Shown here in pieces: positions 50,881 through 60,201 of a stretch of DNA of 64,000 bases. The notes under the pieces were generated by a model that saw only the letters and a program-made list of their open reading frames with translations, did no database searches and was not told the origin of the DNA. The translations under genes were made by a program, and so were the position numbers. This stretch comes from DATFLL01 sp035267785 (GTDB lineage: Bacteria; Pseudomonadota; Gammaproteobacteria; DATFLL01), in contig DATFLL010000075.1 in assembly GCA_035267785.1 (NCBI GenBank), positions 62,001-126,000 on the forward strand, read 5' to 3'. Every line of letters starts with the position of its first letter. Position 1 is the stretch's first letter.

Positions 50881-51582
50881 ATGGTGAATGTCGACGTCGA
50901 GCCCCGCACTGACGCCGAGGCGGGCCGCGACCCGCAGCTCTATCTCGCGTCCTCTTCGCCGCGGCGCCGGTCGCTGCTGGAGCAGATCGGCGTACGCTAC
51001 GAGTTGGTGAGCGCGCCGGTCGACGAGTCGGCCCTCCCCGGCGAGTCGGCGGAGACCTTCGTGCTGCGCCTCGCGCTCGCCAAGGCGCGGGCGGGCCGAG
51101 CGGCGCTGGTGGGACGGGGCGCGCTGGCGGGTCGTCCCGAAGGGTTGGCCCGCCCCGTGCTCGGGGCCGATACCGCGGTGGTGGTCGACGGTGAAATACT
51201 CGGCAAGCCGCGCGATCGCGACGATGGACTGGCGATGCTGCGCCGATTGTCCGACCGCAGCCACCGCGTGCTGAGCGCCGTGGCGATGGTCGGTGAGAGG
51301 GAAGCGACCCGACTCAGCGCCAGCCGCGTCACGTTTCGCCCACTTACCGAGGCCGAGTGCGTGGCCTATTGGTCCACGGGCGAGCCCCGTGACAAAGCCG
51401 GGGCCTACGCCATTCAGGGGCACGGCGCACTGTTCGTCAGTCACCTGGAGGGCAGCTATTCGGGGGTGATGGGGTTGCCCCTGTACGAGACCGCCGAGCT
51501 GTTGTATGACGCCGGTATAGACCCCCTCGAGCAGAACAATACCAACGAACTAGGGAATGACTGTGCAGCCGCCGATGAGTGA
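50881..51582 (+). CDS. maf: Maf-family nucleoside triphosphate pyrophosphatase
   Basis: A 233-residue house-cleaning enzyme. Signatures are YLASSSPRRRSLLEQIG, VLGADTAVVVDGEILGKPRD and YSGVMGLPLYETAELL. Members hydrolyse dTTP/UTP or modified nucleotides. An insertion of about 15 residues before VLGADT (RAALVGRGALAGRPEG) lengthens it. It overlaps the rng start by 8 bp. In E. coli the matching gene, yhdE, also precedes rng. Confidence 0.94.
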   Translation: MVNVDVEPRTDAEAGRDPQLYLASSSPRRRSLLEQIGVRYELVSAPVDESALPGESAETFVLRLALAKARAGRAALVGRGALAGRPEGLARPVLGADTAVVVDGEILGKPRDRDDGLAMLRRLSDRSHRVLSAVAMVGEREATRLSASRVTFRPLTEAECVAYWSTGEPRDKAGAYAIQGHGALFVSHLEGSYSGVMGLPLYETAELLYDAGIDPLEQNNTNELGNDCAAADE

Positions 51583-53047
51583 GGAGTTGCTGATCAATGT
51601 CACACCGCAGGAGACGCGCGTCGCGTTCGTCGAAAACGGCATCCTGCAGGAAGTGCATATAGAACGAGCGCGCAAGCGCGGGCTGGTCGGGAACATCTAC
51701 AAAGGCCGCGTGTGCCGTGTCCTGCCCGGCATGCAGGCCGCCTTCGTCGATATAGGCCTGGAGCGGACCGCCTTTTTGCACGCCTCGGACGTGATGGTGC
51801 CGGCCAGCGAAGCTAAGGAGGAGGACAACGGCCGCGGTGCCGAGAGCATCACCGGGCTGCTGCGCGAGGGACAGGACCTGCTGGTACAGGTCATCAAGGA
51901 TCCTCTGGGCACCAAGGGCGCCCGTCTGACTACCCATATCTCGATCCCCTCGCGATTTCTCGTGTTCATGCCCGGAAACGCCCACATCGGTGTGTCCCAG
52001 AAGATCGAGGCCGAGGAGGAGCGTACCCGCCTGAAGGAACTGGTTCGTGCCGCGGCGCCCGAGTTCGCGTCAGGCGGCTACATCGTGCGCACGGTGGCCG
52101 AAGGGGTGAGCGAAGAGGCCCTGCGTGCGGATATGCGCTTTTTGCACAAGTTGTGGAGCGAGATTCAGGAGCGCAGCGGGGGCGAGGCCAGCGGCAGCCT
52201 GGTACACGAGGATCTGCCCCTCGTGATGCGCACCATGCGCGACCTGGTCGGCAGCGCCATCGAGAAGGTGCGAATCGATTCGCGCGAGACGTTTCAGCGG
52301 GTGCACAAATTCGCCTCGAAGTTCATCGCCGAGCTGGCCGGGCGCGTCGAGTACTATCCGGGCGAGCGCCCCATCTTCGATCTCTACGGCGTGGAAGACG
52401 AGGTCCAGAAGGCTTTGGAGCGCAAGGTGCAGCTCAAGTCCGGCGGGTATTTGATTATCGATCAGACCGAGGCCATGACGACCATCGACGTCAATACGGG
52501 TGCCTTCGTCGGGCACCGCAACCTCGAGGAGACGATCTTCAAGACCAACCTGGAGGCGGCCCAGGCCATCGTGCGTCAGCTGCGCCTGCGCAATCTCGGC
52601 GGTATTATCATCATCGATTTTATCGACATGTCCGACCTGGAGCACCGGCGCCAGGTACTGCGTGCCCTGGAACGCAGCCTGGAGCGCGATTACGCCAAGA
52701 CCCATATCAGCGAGGTCTCCAGTCTCGGTCTGGTGGAGATGACGCGCAAACGCACCCGAGAGAGCCTGGAACATATCCTGTGCGAGACCTGTCCAACCTG
52801 TAACGGGCGCGGTTCGCTGAAGACGGCCGAAACTGTCTGTTACGAGATTTTTCGTGAAATCCTGCGCGAGGCGCGCCAATATGACACCCAACAGCTGCTC
52901 GTGCTCGCCTCGCAGGAGGTGGTCGACCTGATGCTCGACGAGGAGTCGACCAGCGTCGCCGAGCTCGAGGAATTCATCGGCAAAACCATCAAGTTCCAGG
53001 TGGAGTCCCTCTATACCCAGGAACAGTACGACGTCGTGCTGATTTGA
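51575..53047 (+). CDS. rng: Ribonuclease G
   Basis: A 490-residue endoribonuclease (489 in E. coli). It opens with ELLINVTPQETRVAFVENG and has an S1 domain (about 38-120) and the DNase I-like catalytic region with TTIDVNTGAFVG and IIIIDFIDMSD. The zinc-link motif is CETCPTCNGRG. It processes 16S rRNA and degrades some mRNAs. I use the ATG at 51575 because the protein then aligns end to end with E. coli Rng; an ATG six codons upstream exists. Confidence 0.97.
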   Translation: MSEELLINVTPQETRVAFVENGILQEVHIERARKRGLVGNIYKGRVCRVLPGMQAAFVDIGLERTAFLHASDVMVPASEAKEEDNGRGAESITGLLREGQDLLVQVIKDPLGTKGARLTTHISIPSRFLVFMPGNAHIGVSQKIEAEEERTRLKELVRAAAPEFASGGYIVRTVAEGVSEEALRADMRFLHKLWSEIQERSGGEASGSLVHEDLPLVMRTMRDLVGSAIEKVRIDSRETFQRVHKFASKFIAELAGRVEYYPGERPIFDLYGVEDEVQKALERKVQLKSGGYLIIDQTEAMTTIDVNTGAFVGHRNLEETIFKTNLEAAQAIVRQLRLRNLGGIIIIDFIDMSDLEHRRQVLRALERSLERDYAKTHISEVSSLGLVEMTRKRTRESLEHILCETCPTCNGRGSLKTAETVCYEIFREILREARQYDTQQLLVLASQEVVDLMLDEESTSVAELEEFIGKTIKFQVESLYTQEQYDVVLI

Positions 53048-53242
53048 GAGATCGCGTTCCGATGCCAGGCCGAGTACGTTGGCAACGGCTCGGGCGCGGC
53101 CCCTGTCGATGTGCCGTGGCCGCCGAAGTGGTACGGACGTCAAGGTGCGCCCCGCACACTCGGGTTACACTGATTAGGGGAGAAGTGAACGGCGAGGGCC
53201 GGGCCCGGTGGGCTGCGGCCGGAACGTCTGGACATTATCGCG

Positions 53243-56200
53243 ATGAGGCGGCACCGCACACTGGTCCGTAGGACTACGGCCTATCTTTGGTACACCTTCG
53301 TGGTATTCGTCATCGTGCTGGCGGTGGCGATCACCGCCGCGCGCCTGCTGTTGCCCGAGGCCAAGGGTTATCGCCAGCACGTGGAGCAGTGGGCGAGCAC
53401 CCTGCTCGGCCAGCCCGTTCAAATCGCGACCATGGATGCCACGCTCGAGGGCTTCACCCCGACGCTGACCTTCAAGGACGTGCGCCTGATGGACCGCGGG
53501 GGCAGACGGGCGATCATTCGCTTCGACGAGGCCCGGGTGGGTATCGGACTACTGGCCTCCCTGCGCCAGTGGCGCCTGGTCCCCACCGATCTCACGGTCG
53601 TTGGGGCGAACCTGGGCGTCACCCGTTACAAGGACGGGCGCTTCGTGGTGCGCGGCATGCGCGTGGCCTCGCTGTCGTCCGGCGGAGGCGGTTCTACGAG
53701 TGACGAGGCCGCCGCCCAGCTCACGGCGTGGCTCTTCCAACGCGACGTGTTGGCGATCAAGGACAGCGAGGTCCATTGGCGGGACCTGAAGCGCGGGCAG
53801 GGTACGCTGGATTTCTCCAACGTCAATATGCGCCTTCGCAACTCGGGCAAACGCCACCAGCTCGATTTCAATGTCACATTGCCTGAGCGTATCGGTCGGC
53901 GCCTGAGCCTGGCCGTGGATGCCACGGGCGATGTGAACGACCCAACCTCCCTGCAGGGCGAGTTCTACGCGCGAGGCGAGGGCCTGCACCTCGGTCAGCT
54001 GGGTATCACACCGAGCCTCGGCGGTATCGCGATGCGCCGCGGCGACATCGACCTCACGCTGTGGGGCGGCTGGCGAGGCGGTGCGCTCCAAAGTCTGGAG
54101 GGCAGTGCCGAGGCGTCCAACATTGTGCTCGAGGCGCTCGGGCACCAGGACCCCCTGGAGCTCGAGCGCTTGGGGGGCAATTTCAACTGGCGGCGCAGCA
54201 TACAGGGTTGGACGCTGGACCTGCACCGGCTGCATGTGGCCCGCGGTCAGTCCATCTGGCCGGAGACCGGCGTCAGTATCGTGCGTACCGCTCAGGCGCC
54301 GGGCCAGACACCGGGGCTGGACATCAAGGCGAACTTTCTGCGCCTCGACGATCTCGCCGCCGTTTTGCTCAAGAGTCATAAGCTCGACCAGCGTACGCAG
54401 ACCTGGCTGCAGCGCTTGGAGCCGCGCGGCGATATCAACGGCATCCATGTCCACGTCGACACTCCCGGCGACGGGCCCCCCGCGACCTACCGGGCGCAGG
54501 CCCGTTTTTCCGACCTGGGCATCAAGCCCTATGGCCGTATCCCGGGTTTTGCGCACCTGAGCGGCGGTGTGTGGCTGGACGAGCATCACGGCGGGCTGAA
54601 ACTCGACGCGACCGACGCGAGCCTGAAGTTTCCCAAGCTGTTTCGCCAGGATCTGGATTTCGATCGCCTCGTTGCCGATCTGGACTGGACCCACCGCGAC
54701 GGTGTCTGGAATCTGTCGGCTCGCCAGATGGTTGCCGATACCGGCGCGGCGACGACGCGCTCGGATCTGCTGCTCGAAGTCCCGGACGACGGCGGCTCGC
54801 CTTATATCGATCTGCAAAGCGAGTTTCGCCTGAGTGATGTGACGCGGGTGCCACAGTTCCTTCCGGCCCGGATCATGAAGCCGCACACGGTAGAGTGGCT
54901 CGACCGCGCCTTCCGCGCCGGCGAGGTCACTGACGGCGGCATGGTGTTCAACGGCCGCCTGGCGGACTTTCCTTATGCCGATCACCGCGGGCAATTCCAG
55001 GTCAAGTTCCACGCCCGGAACGTGACGCTCGATTACCACGAGGGCTGGCCGGTATTCACTCACGCCGCCGCCGACGCCACGTTCACCGGCCAGGGTATGG
55101 ATATCCGGGTGTCCAGCGGCAAGGTCTTCGATAGCGAGCTGAAGGGTGTGCGCGCCCGGATCGCACAGTTCAAGGATCCGCTGCTGGTGACCAGCGGGCG
55201 GATCCAGGGATCGACGGCCGACGCGGTGCGTTTTCTCGCGGAGAGCCCGATTGCCGCATCGGCCTCCGATACCTTGAAGGCGCTCCGAGTGGGCGGAACG
55301 AGCACGACCGAGCTGAAGCTGCGCATTCCGCTGTCCAAACGCGTCAAGGCGAAACACCCGCTGCGCGTCGCCGGGCAGTTGGGCCTGCACAACAGTTCCG
55401 TAACCCTTTTGGACGGCAAGCTCGATATCACGGACCTCAATGGCGTCGTGCATTTCACGGACAAGGACCAGTCGACCACCGGCATCGAGGGCCGGGTCAT
55501 GGGAGGGCCGGCGGAATTCGAGGTCTATACGCCGTCCACCGCGGGCAGCGACCAGACCTTCATCAGCGCGCGGGGGCGAGTCGACACCGACACCATCGCC
55601 AAGCGCCATGCAGACCTGCCCTTGTTGAACGACGTGAAGGGGCGGGCCGACTGGCAGGCGCAGTTGACGCTCAATCACGGCAAGGGCAAAGACGGACCGC
55701 CGGTGACGCTGCGCGTGACCGCGGGACTGAAAGACGCCGCCATCGACCTGCCGGCGCCCCTGTACAAGCCGCTCGGCGATCAATGCATGGCGGTGTTCGA
55801 CGCGAGGTTCATGCGCCACGGTCGCACCGACCTGCGTCTTGGTCTGGGCGACCTGGCCTCGGTGGCGCTTGCCGTGAACAAGGAGCGGGGACGTTTGCGT
55901 TTTCTCAAGGGGGAGGCGCGCTTTGGGGGCGGGCACGCCAGCCTGCCGCCCGACGACAGTGTGCGCATCGTCGGAAGTATCGACAAGCTGTCCCTGGCCC
56001 AGTGGCGTAAGGTGCTCGCGCCCTGGTTCGGCGGCAAGTCCGCGGCGCCTTCTGTGGCGCTCGATATGCCGGTGATTTTCGATATGGATCGTCTACGCCT
56101 TCGCAAGGCGGCCGGTGGCGCGAATCGAACGCAGACCGATCCACGGCATTTTCCGGTGGTGCGCGGACAAATTCGCGATTTGCGCTACGACGGGATCGAC

Positions 56201-57016
56201 CTCGGCGACCTCAGCTTCGATACCGCACGCCAGCCTGCCGGGCTGACGCTGCGCTCGATGCGCCTCGTCCGGCCGAAGACGACGATTACCGCTCGGGGAC
56301 AGTGGCAGAGTAACCATGGCGCTCAAGCCACCACTGTCAATGCCCGGCTCAAGAGCGAGGACTTGGGAGGCTTCCTGCGAGACTTGGGATTGGCGGCGGT
56401 CATCAAAGGGGGAACCACCGACTCGAAGATGGATTTGACGTGGACGGACTCACCGTTTCACTTTTCCTTCAAACGCCTCTACGGCAGGATGGATGTTTCG
56501 GTCAAGGACGGGACCATGGAGGACATCGATCCGGGGGCCGGACGCATCTTCGGTCTGCTGAGTCTGCAGGCTCTGCCGCGCCGCCTGACCCTGGATTTCG
56601 GCGACGTGTTCAAAAAGGGCTTCAGCTTCGATTCGATTACCGGAACGTTTCAAATCGACGCCGGCAACGCCAAGACCAACAATCTGATTATGAAGAGCCC
56701 CTCGGCACGGATTCTGGTGCAGGGCCGGACCGGCCTGGCGGCGCGGGATTACGATCAGTTGGTCACCGTCGTCCCCGAGGTGGGCAATACCCTGCCGGTG
56801 GCGGGGGGATTGGCCTGGGGCGCCCAGGCCGGGGCCATCATCTTGCTGTTCCAGAAGCTGTTCAAGTCCGAGATCGACAAGGCGGCCCAATACCAGTACA
56901 AGATCACCGGCAGTTGGGATGACCCGGTAATCAAGCGTTTGGCCCAGCCCAAGAAACCGGCATCGCGCCAGTCCGCGCAGGACAACGGCGAGCCCGCGCT
57001 CGACGGCGGGGATTGA
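53243..57016 (+). CDS. yhdP: YhdP-family AsmA-like envelope protein
   Basis: A 1257-residue protein (E. coli YhdP is 1266). It has one N-terminal membrane helix (about 14-35), then a huge beta-rich periplasmic part of repeated AsmA/TamB/VPS13-like strands. The C-terminal DUF3971/AsmA2 segment includes DIDPGAGRIFGLLSLQALPR and FSFDSITGTFQIDAGNA. These bridge-like proteins help move phospholipids between membranes. It follows rng by 195 bp, the same neighbour order as E. coli rng-yhdP. Confidence 0.96.
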   Translation: MRRHRTLVRRTTAYLWYTFVVFVIVLAVAITAARLLLPEAKGYRQHVEQWASTLLGQPVQIATMDATLEGFTPTLTFKDVRLMDRGGRRAIIRFDEARVGIGLLASLRQWRLVPTDLTVVGANLGVTRYKDGRFVVRGMRVASLSSGGGGSTSDEAAAQLTAWLFQRDVLAIKDSEVHWRDLKRGQGTLDFSNVNMRLRNSGKRHQLDFNVTLPERIGRRLSLAVDATGDVNDPTSLQGEFYARGEGLHLGQLGITPSLGGIAMRRGDIDLTLWGGWRGGALQSLEGSAEASNIVLEALGHQDPLELERLGGNFNWRRSIQGWTLDLHRLHVARGQSIWPETGVSIVRTAQAPGQTPGLDIKANFLRLDDLAAVLLKSHKLDQRTQTWLQRLEPRGDINGIHVHVDTPGDGPPATYRAQARFSDLGIKPYGRIPGFAHLSGGVWLDEHHGGLKLDATDASLKFPKLFRQDLDFDRLVADLDWTHRDGVWNLSARQMVADTGAATTRSDLLLEVPDDGGSPYIDLQSEFRLSDVTRVPQFLPARIMKPHTVEWLDRAFRAGEVTDGGMVFNGRLADFPYADHRGQFQVKFHARNVTLDYHEGWPVFTHAAADATFTGQGMDIRVSSGKVFDSELKGVRARIAQFKDPLLVTSGRIQGSTADAVRFLAESPIAASASDTLKALRVGGTSTTELKLRIPLSKRVKAKHPLRVAGQLGLHNSSVTLLDGKLDITDLNGVVHFTDKDQSTTGIEGRVMGGPAEFEVYTPSTAGSDQTFISARGRVDTDTIAKRHADLPLLNDVKGRADWQAQLTLNHGKGKDGPPVTLRVTAGLKDAAIDLPAPLYKPLGDQCMAVFDARFMRHGRTDLRLGLGDLASVALAVNKERGRLRFLKGEARFGGGHASLPPDDSVRIVGSIDKLSLAQWRKVLAPWFGGKSAAPSVALDMPVIFDMDRLRLRKAAGGANRTQTDPRHFPVVRGQIRDLRYDGIDLGDLSFDTARQPAGLTLRSMRLVRPKTTITARGQWQSNHGAQATTVNARLKSEDLGGFLRDLGLAAVIKGGTTDSKMDLTWTDSPFHFSFKRLYGRMDVSVKDGTMEDIDPGAGRIFGLLSLQALPRRLTLDFGDVFKKGFSFDSITGTFQIDAGNAKTNNLIMKSPSARILVQGRTGLAARDYDQLVTVVPEVGNTLPVAGGLAWGAQAGAIILLFQKLFKSEIDKAAQYQYKITGSWDDPVIKRLAQPKKPASRQSAQDNGEPALDGGD

Positions 57017-57083
57017 ACCGGCCCGCGCAGGGGAGCGGGGCCCCGCTGCCAAGGGCGAACGCATCTGTGATATCCTGCCGGCC

Positions 57084-57440
57084 ATGAAGAGCCTACCGTT
57101 GTGGTGCCTGTTGGGCCTTGGTTTCTGCGTGCAGGCTGGCGCCGCGCCCCTGGTCTTGAACGCCGACCAATGGGCCGTTCCCCGCCGCGGGGATGTGATC
57201 CTGCGAATGCCGGCCGTCTCGGCGGCGATGCGCGAACTGGACGCCAAGCGCGGCAGTCATCTGATTATTCGTTTCCCGGGCGGCGACGAGGGCAGCCTGT
57301 GGGCAAATGAGCTGCGCGCATGGCTGGTCTCGCTCGGTTTGTCCTCCCAGCGTATTGAGCTCGTGCCCGGCAGCCACAGCGCCGATACCATCGAGCTGGA
57401 CGTGCGTGCCCCGCTGGTCACGCCCGGAAGCGGTTCGTGA
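57084..57440 (+). CDS. Small exported protein, unknown function
   Basis: A 118-residue protein with a signal peptide (MKSLPLWCLLGLGFCVQAGA). The mature part has a segment HLIIRFPGGDEGSLWANELR followed by SLGLSSQRIELVPGS, which looks like a short alpha/beta fold similar in outline to OmpA-like C-terminal domains. I do not recognise a named family. Its last bases overlap the nit start (GTGA), so expression is linked with nit and tldD. Confidence 0.74.
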   Translation: MKSLPLWCLLGLGFCVQAGAAPLVLNADQWAVPRRGDVILRMPAVSAAMRELDAKRGSHLIIRFPGGDEGSLWANELRAWLVSLGLSSQRIELVPGSHSADTIELDVRAPLVTPGSGS

Positions 57441-58261
57441 GGCGCGTTGCGGCCATCCAGATGGCCTCTGGCCCCAACGTCGGCGCCAATCTCAACGAGG
57501 CCGGCCGACTCATCGCCCGTGCCGCGGATGCCGGCGCCGAGCTGGTGGTGCTTCCCGAGAACTTCGCCCTGATGGGGATGACCGAGTTGGACAAGGTCGC
57601 CGTGCGCGAGCCCGACGGCAGCGGGCCGATTCAGGACTTCCTGGCCGCCCAGGCCGACAAGCACCGGGTCTGGCTGGTCGGAGGCACTGTGCCCCTCGAG
57701 GCGAGCGTGGCCGAGAAGGTGCGCGCCGCCTGTCTGCTGTTCGACGAGCGGGGGGCGCGCGTCGCGCGCTACGACAAGGTTCACTTGTTCGACGTCACCC
57801 TCGAGGAGAGCGGCGAGCAATACAACGAATCGGAAACCATCGAGGCGGGCAACGAGGTCGTGGTTGCCGACACTCCCTTCGGGCGTTTGGGGTTGGCCGT
57901 CTGCTACGATTTGCGATTCCCGGAGCTCTTTCGGCGCATGCACGAGGAGGGCGTGGAGGTCATCGCGATGCCTGCGGCCTTTACGGCCGTCACGGGGCGG
58001 GCGCATTGGGAGCCGCTGGTACGTGCGCGCGCCATTGAAAACCTGTGTTACGTTGTTGCTTCGGCCCAGGGCGGCTACCACGTCAACGGCCGGGAGACGC
58101 ACGGTGACACCATGATCGTCGATCCCTGGGGTGTGGTACTGGACCGCCTGCCGCGCGGATCCGGTTTCGTAATCGCCGATATCGACCTGGACCGCGTCCA
58201 GGCCATCCGGCGCAGCTTCCCGACACTCGAACACCGCAAGATACCCTGCACACTGCCATGA
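57437..58261 (+). CDS. Nitrilase-family carbon-nitrogen hydrolase (Nit1-like)
   Basis: A 274-residue amidohydrolase. The Glu-Lys-Cys triad is in VVLPENFAL, RYDKVHLFDV and LAVCYDLRFPELF. The close similarity to Nit1/YbeM-type enzymes suggests deaminated glutathione amidase activity, a metabolite-repair role; other amides are possible. Start is GTG overlapping the small exported protein; the stop overlaps tldD (ATGA). Confidence 0.92.
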   Translation: MRRVAAIQMASGPNVGANLNEAGRLIARAADAGAELVVLPENFALMGMTELDKVAVREPDGSGPIQDFLAAQADKHRVWLVGGTVPLEASVAEKVRAACLLFDERGARVARYDKVHLFDVTLEESGEQYNESETIEAGNEVVVADTPFGRLGLAVCYDLRFPELFRRMHEEGVEVIAMPAAFTAVTGRAHWEPLVRARAIENLCYVVASAQGGYHVNGRETHGDTMIVDPWGVVLDRLPRGSGFVIADIDLDRVQAIRRSFPTLEHRKIPCTLP

Positions 58262-59703
58262 ACCACGACCCTCTCGATACCGCCCGTTCCGCACTGCTCG
58301 AGCCCGCCGGCCTCGGCGATCACGACCTGCAGGAGGTTCTCGACCAACTGCTCGGCCATGCCGTGGACAGCGCGGACCTGTATTTTCAGACCAGCCGGCA
58401 CGAGTCTTGGGTCCTCGAGGACGGCATCGTGCGCGAGGGCAGCCACAACATCGAGCAGGGCGTGGGCGTGCGCGCCATCAGCGGCGAGAAGACCGGTTTT
58501 GCATACTCGGACGAAATCGTCCTGCCCGCCCTGACCCAGGCGGCCCAGACCGCGCGGGCGATCGCGCGCAGCGGCCGCCAGGGCCGCGTCCAGGCTTGGC
58601 AGGGCGGCGCCGGTCATCGTCTGTATCTCCCCGTGGATCCCCTGGAGTCGCTGAGTGCCGACGACAAGGTGGCGCTGCTGCGCGAGCTCGATGCCGAGGC
58701 GCGGCGTCAGGACACCCGTGTCAAGGAGGTCGTGGTCAGCCTGGCGGGCGTGCACGAGGTGATCCTGGTCGCCGCCAGCGACGGGACGCTGGCCGCCGAC
58801 GTGCGGCCCCTGGTCCGACTCAACGCCAGCGTCATCGTCGAGGACGGCGGGCGCCGCGAACAAGGTTCTTCGGGCGGCGGCGGGCGCATCAGCTACGAGT
58901 ATTTCCGCAACGGCGACATCGGTCTGGGCTACGCCCGCGAGGCGGTGCGCCAGGCGTTGGTCAACCTGGAGGCGGTGGCGGCGCCGGCCGGGACCATGCC
59001 GGTTGTCCTGGGAGCGGGCTGGCCGGGCGTGCTGCTGCACGAGGCGGTGGGTCACGGCCTGGAAGGCGACTTCAATCGCAAGGGCAGTTCGGCCTTTTCG
59101 GGCCGGCTCGGCGAACGGGTGGCCTCGCCCCTGTGTACGGTGGTCGATAACGGCACCATGGCCGATCGGCGGGGCTCGCTCAATATCGATGACGAGGGCA
59201 CACCGACGAGCGAGACCGTGCTCATCGAAAACGGCGTGCTCAAGGGGTACATGCAGGACAAGCTCAACGCGCGTCTCATGGGTATGGCGCCGACCGGCAA
59301 CGGCCGGCGCGAGTCCTATGCCCACCTGCCCATGCCGCGTATGACCAATACCTACATGCTGGCCGGCGAATCGGATCCGGCCGAGATCATCGCCTCGGTC
59401 GACAAGGGCCTGTATGCCGTGAACTTCGGCGGCGGGCAGGTCGATATCACTTCGGGCAAGTTCGTATTCTCCGCCTGCGAGGCCTATCTCATCGAGGGCG
59501 GCAAGGTCACCCGTCCGGTCAAGGGAGCAACGCTGATCGGCAACGGGCCGGACGTGCTCACACGCGTGTCGATGGTGGGTAACGACCTGGCGCTCGACGG
59601 CGGTATCGGCACCTGCGGCAAGGAGGGCCAGAGCGTGCCCGTGGGCGTGGGCCAGCCCACGCTACGCATCGACGGTCTGACGGTCGGCGGCACCGGCAGC
59701 TGA
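58258..59703 (+). CDS. tldD: Metalloprotease TldD
   Basis: A 481-residue subunit of the TldD/TldE protease. The zinc motif HEAVGHGLEGD (H261, E262, H266) is intact, marking the catalytic subunit. With TldE it degrades unfolded peptides and processes some peptide natural products and antitoxins. TldE (pmbA) is not in this window. Last gene of the maf-rng-yhdP-nit-tldD series. Confidence 0.98.
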   Translation: MNHDPLDTARSALLEPAGLGDHDLQEVLDQLLGHAVDSADLYFQTSRHESWVLEDGIVREGSHNIEQGVGVRAISGEKTGFAYSDEIVLPALTQAAQTARAIARSGRQGRVQAWQGGAGHRLYLPVDPLESLSADDKVALLRELDAEARRQDTRVKEVVVSLAGVHEVILVAASDGTLAADVRPLVRLNASVIVEDGGRREQGSSGGGGRISYEYFRNGDIGLGYAREAVRQALVNLEAVAAPAGTMPVVLGAGWPGVLLHEAVGHGLEGDFNRKGSSAFSGRLGERVASPLCTVVDNGTMADRRGSLNIDDEGTPTSETVLIENGVLKGYMQDKLNARLMGMAPTGNGRRESYAHLPMPRMTNTYMLAGESDPAEIIASVDKGLYAVNFGGGQVDITSGKFVFSACEAYLIEGGKVTRPVKGATLIGNGPDVLTRVSMVGNDLALDGGIGTCGKEGQSVPVGVGQPTLRIDGLTVGGTGS

Positions 59704-59754
59704 TCGGTCGGCGCCGTTCGACCCGTTCGAATCACTTCCACTCAAGGCTCCAGC

Positions 59755-60201
59755 CTACAAGCGCGGACCGCCGCGGCGGTTCTTCAGGCGGCTGAGCAGC
59801 GTCTTGCAGTCCACGCTCACGATGTGCTCGCGTGAGAACAGAAACTTCCCGGTAAAGCGCTCCAGCACATCCATGTCCTCTGTGAGCGTGTGCATGTGCA
59901 GGCTCTGCATGTCGTTCATGATGTAGAGACTGACGACCTCCGGCTGCTGCGACAGCTCGTTCGCCACGTCACTGATTCCCTGCGGCGAGACCTTCACGTC
60001 GAAAAAGGCCGACACGGCCTTGCCGAGCTTCTCGGGGTTCACCACCGCGGTGAACTGCTCGATGACGCCCTCGTCGAGCAGGTGCTGCACGCGCTCGCGC
60101 GCGTGCGCGCGCGAGACGCCGAGCGCGCGGGCAATCTCGGCAAAGGAGAGCCGACCGTCCTTGATCAGCAGGCCGAGAATTTTGGTATCCAATGCGTTCA
60201 T
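59755..60201 (-). CDS. Lrp/AsnC-family transcription regulator
   Basis: A 148-residue regulator. The helix-turn-helix (about 1-50) has LDTKILGLLIKDGRLSFAEI and LGVSRAHARERVQHLLDEGV; the effector-binding RAM domain follows (about 65-140). Such proteins sense amino acids. It is divergent from the TRAP transporter across 716 bp, so it may regulate that operon, which is only inferred. The frame extends upstream without a credible start; the ATG at 60201 gives the family length. Confidence 0.93.
   Translation of the reverse strand: MNALDTKILGLLIKDGRLSFAEIARALGVSRAHARERVQHLLDEGVIEQFTAVVNPEKLGKAVSAFFDVKVSPQGISDVANELSQQPEVVSLYIMNDMQSLHMHTLTEDMDVLERFTGKFLFSREHIVSVDCKTLLSRLKNRRGGPRL

Noticed and set aside
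53549..55936. A 795-codon antisense frame opposite yhdP
   Set aside because: Composition typical of a shadow frame; no recognisable domain; yhdP is full length.
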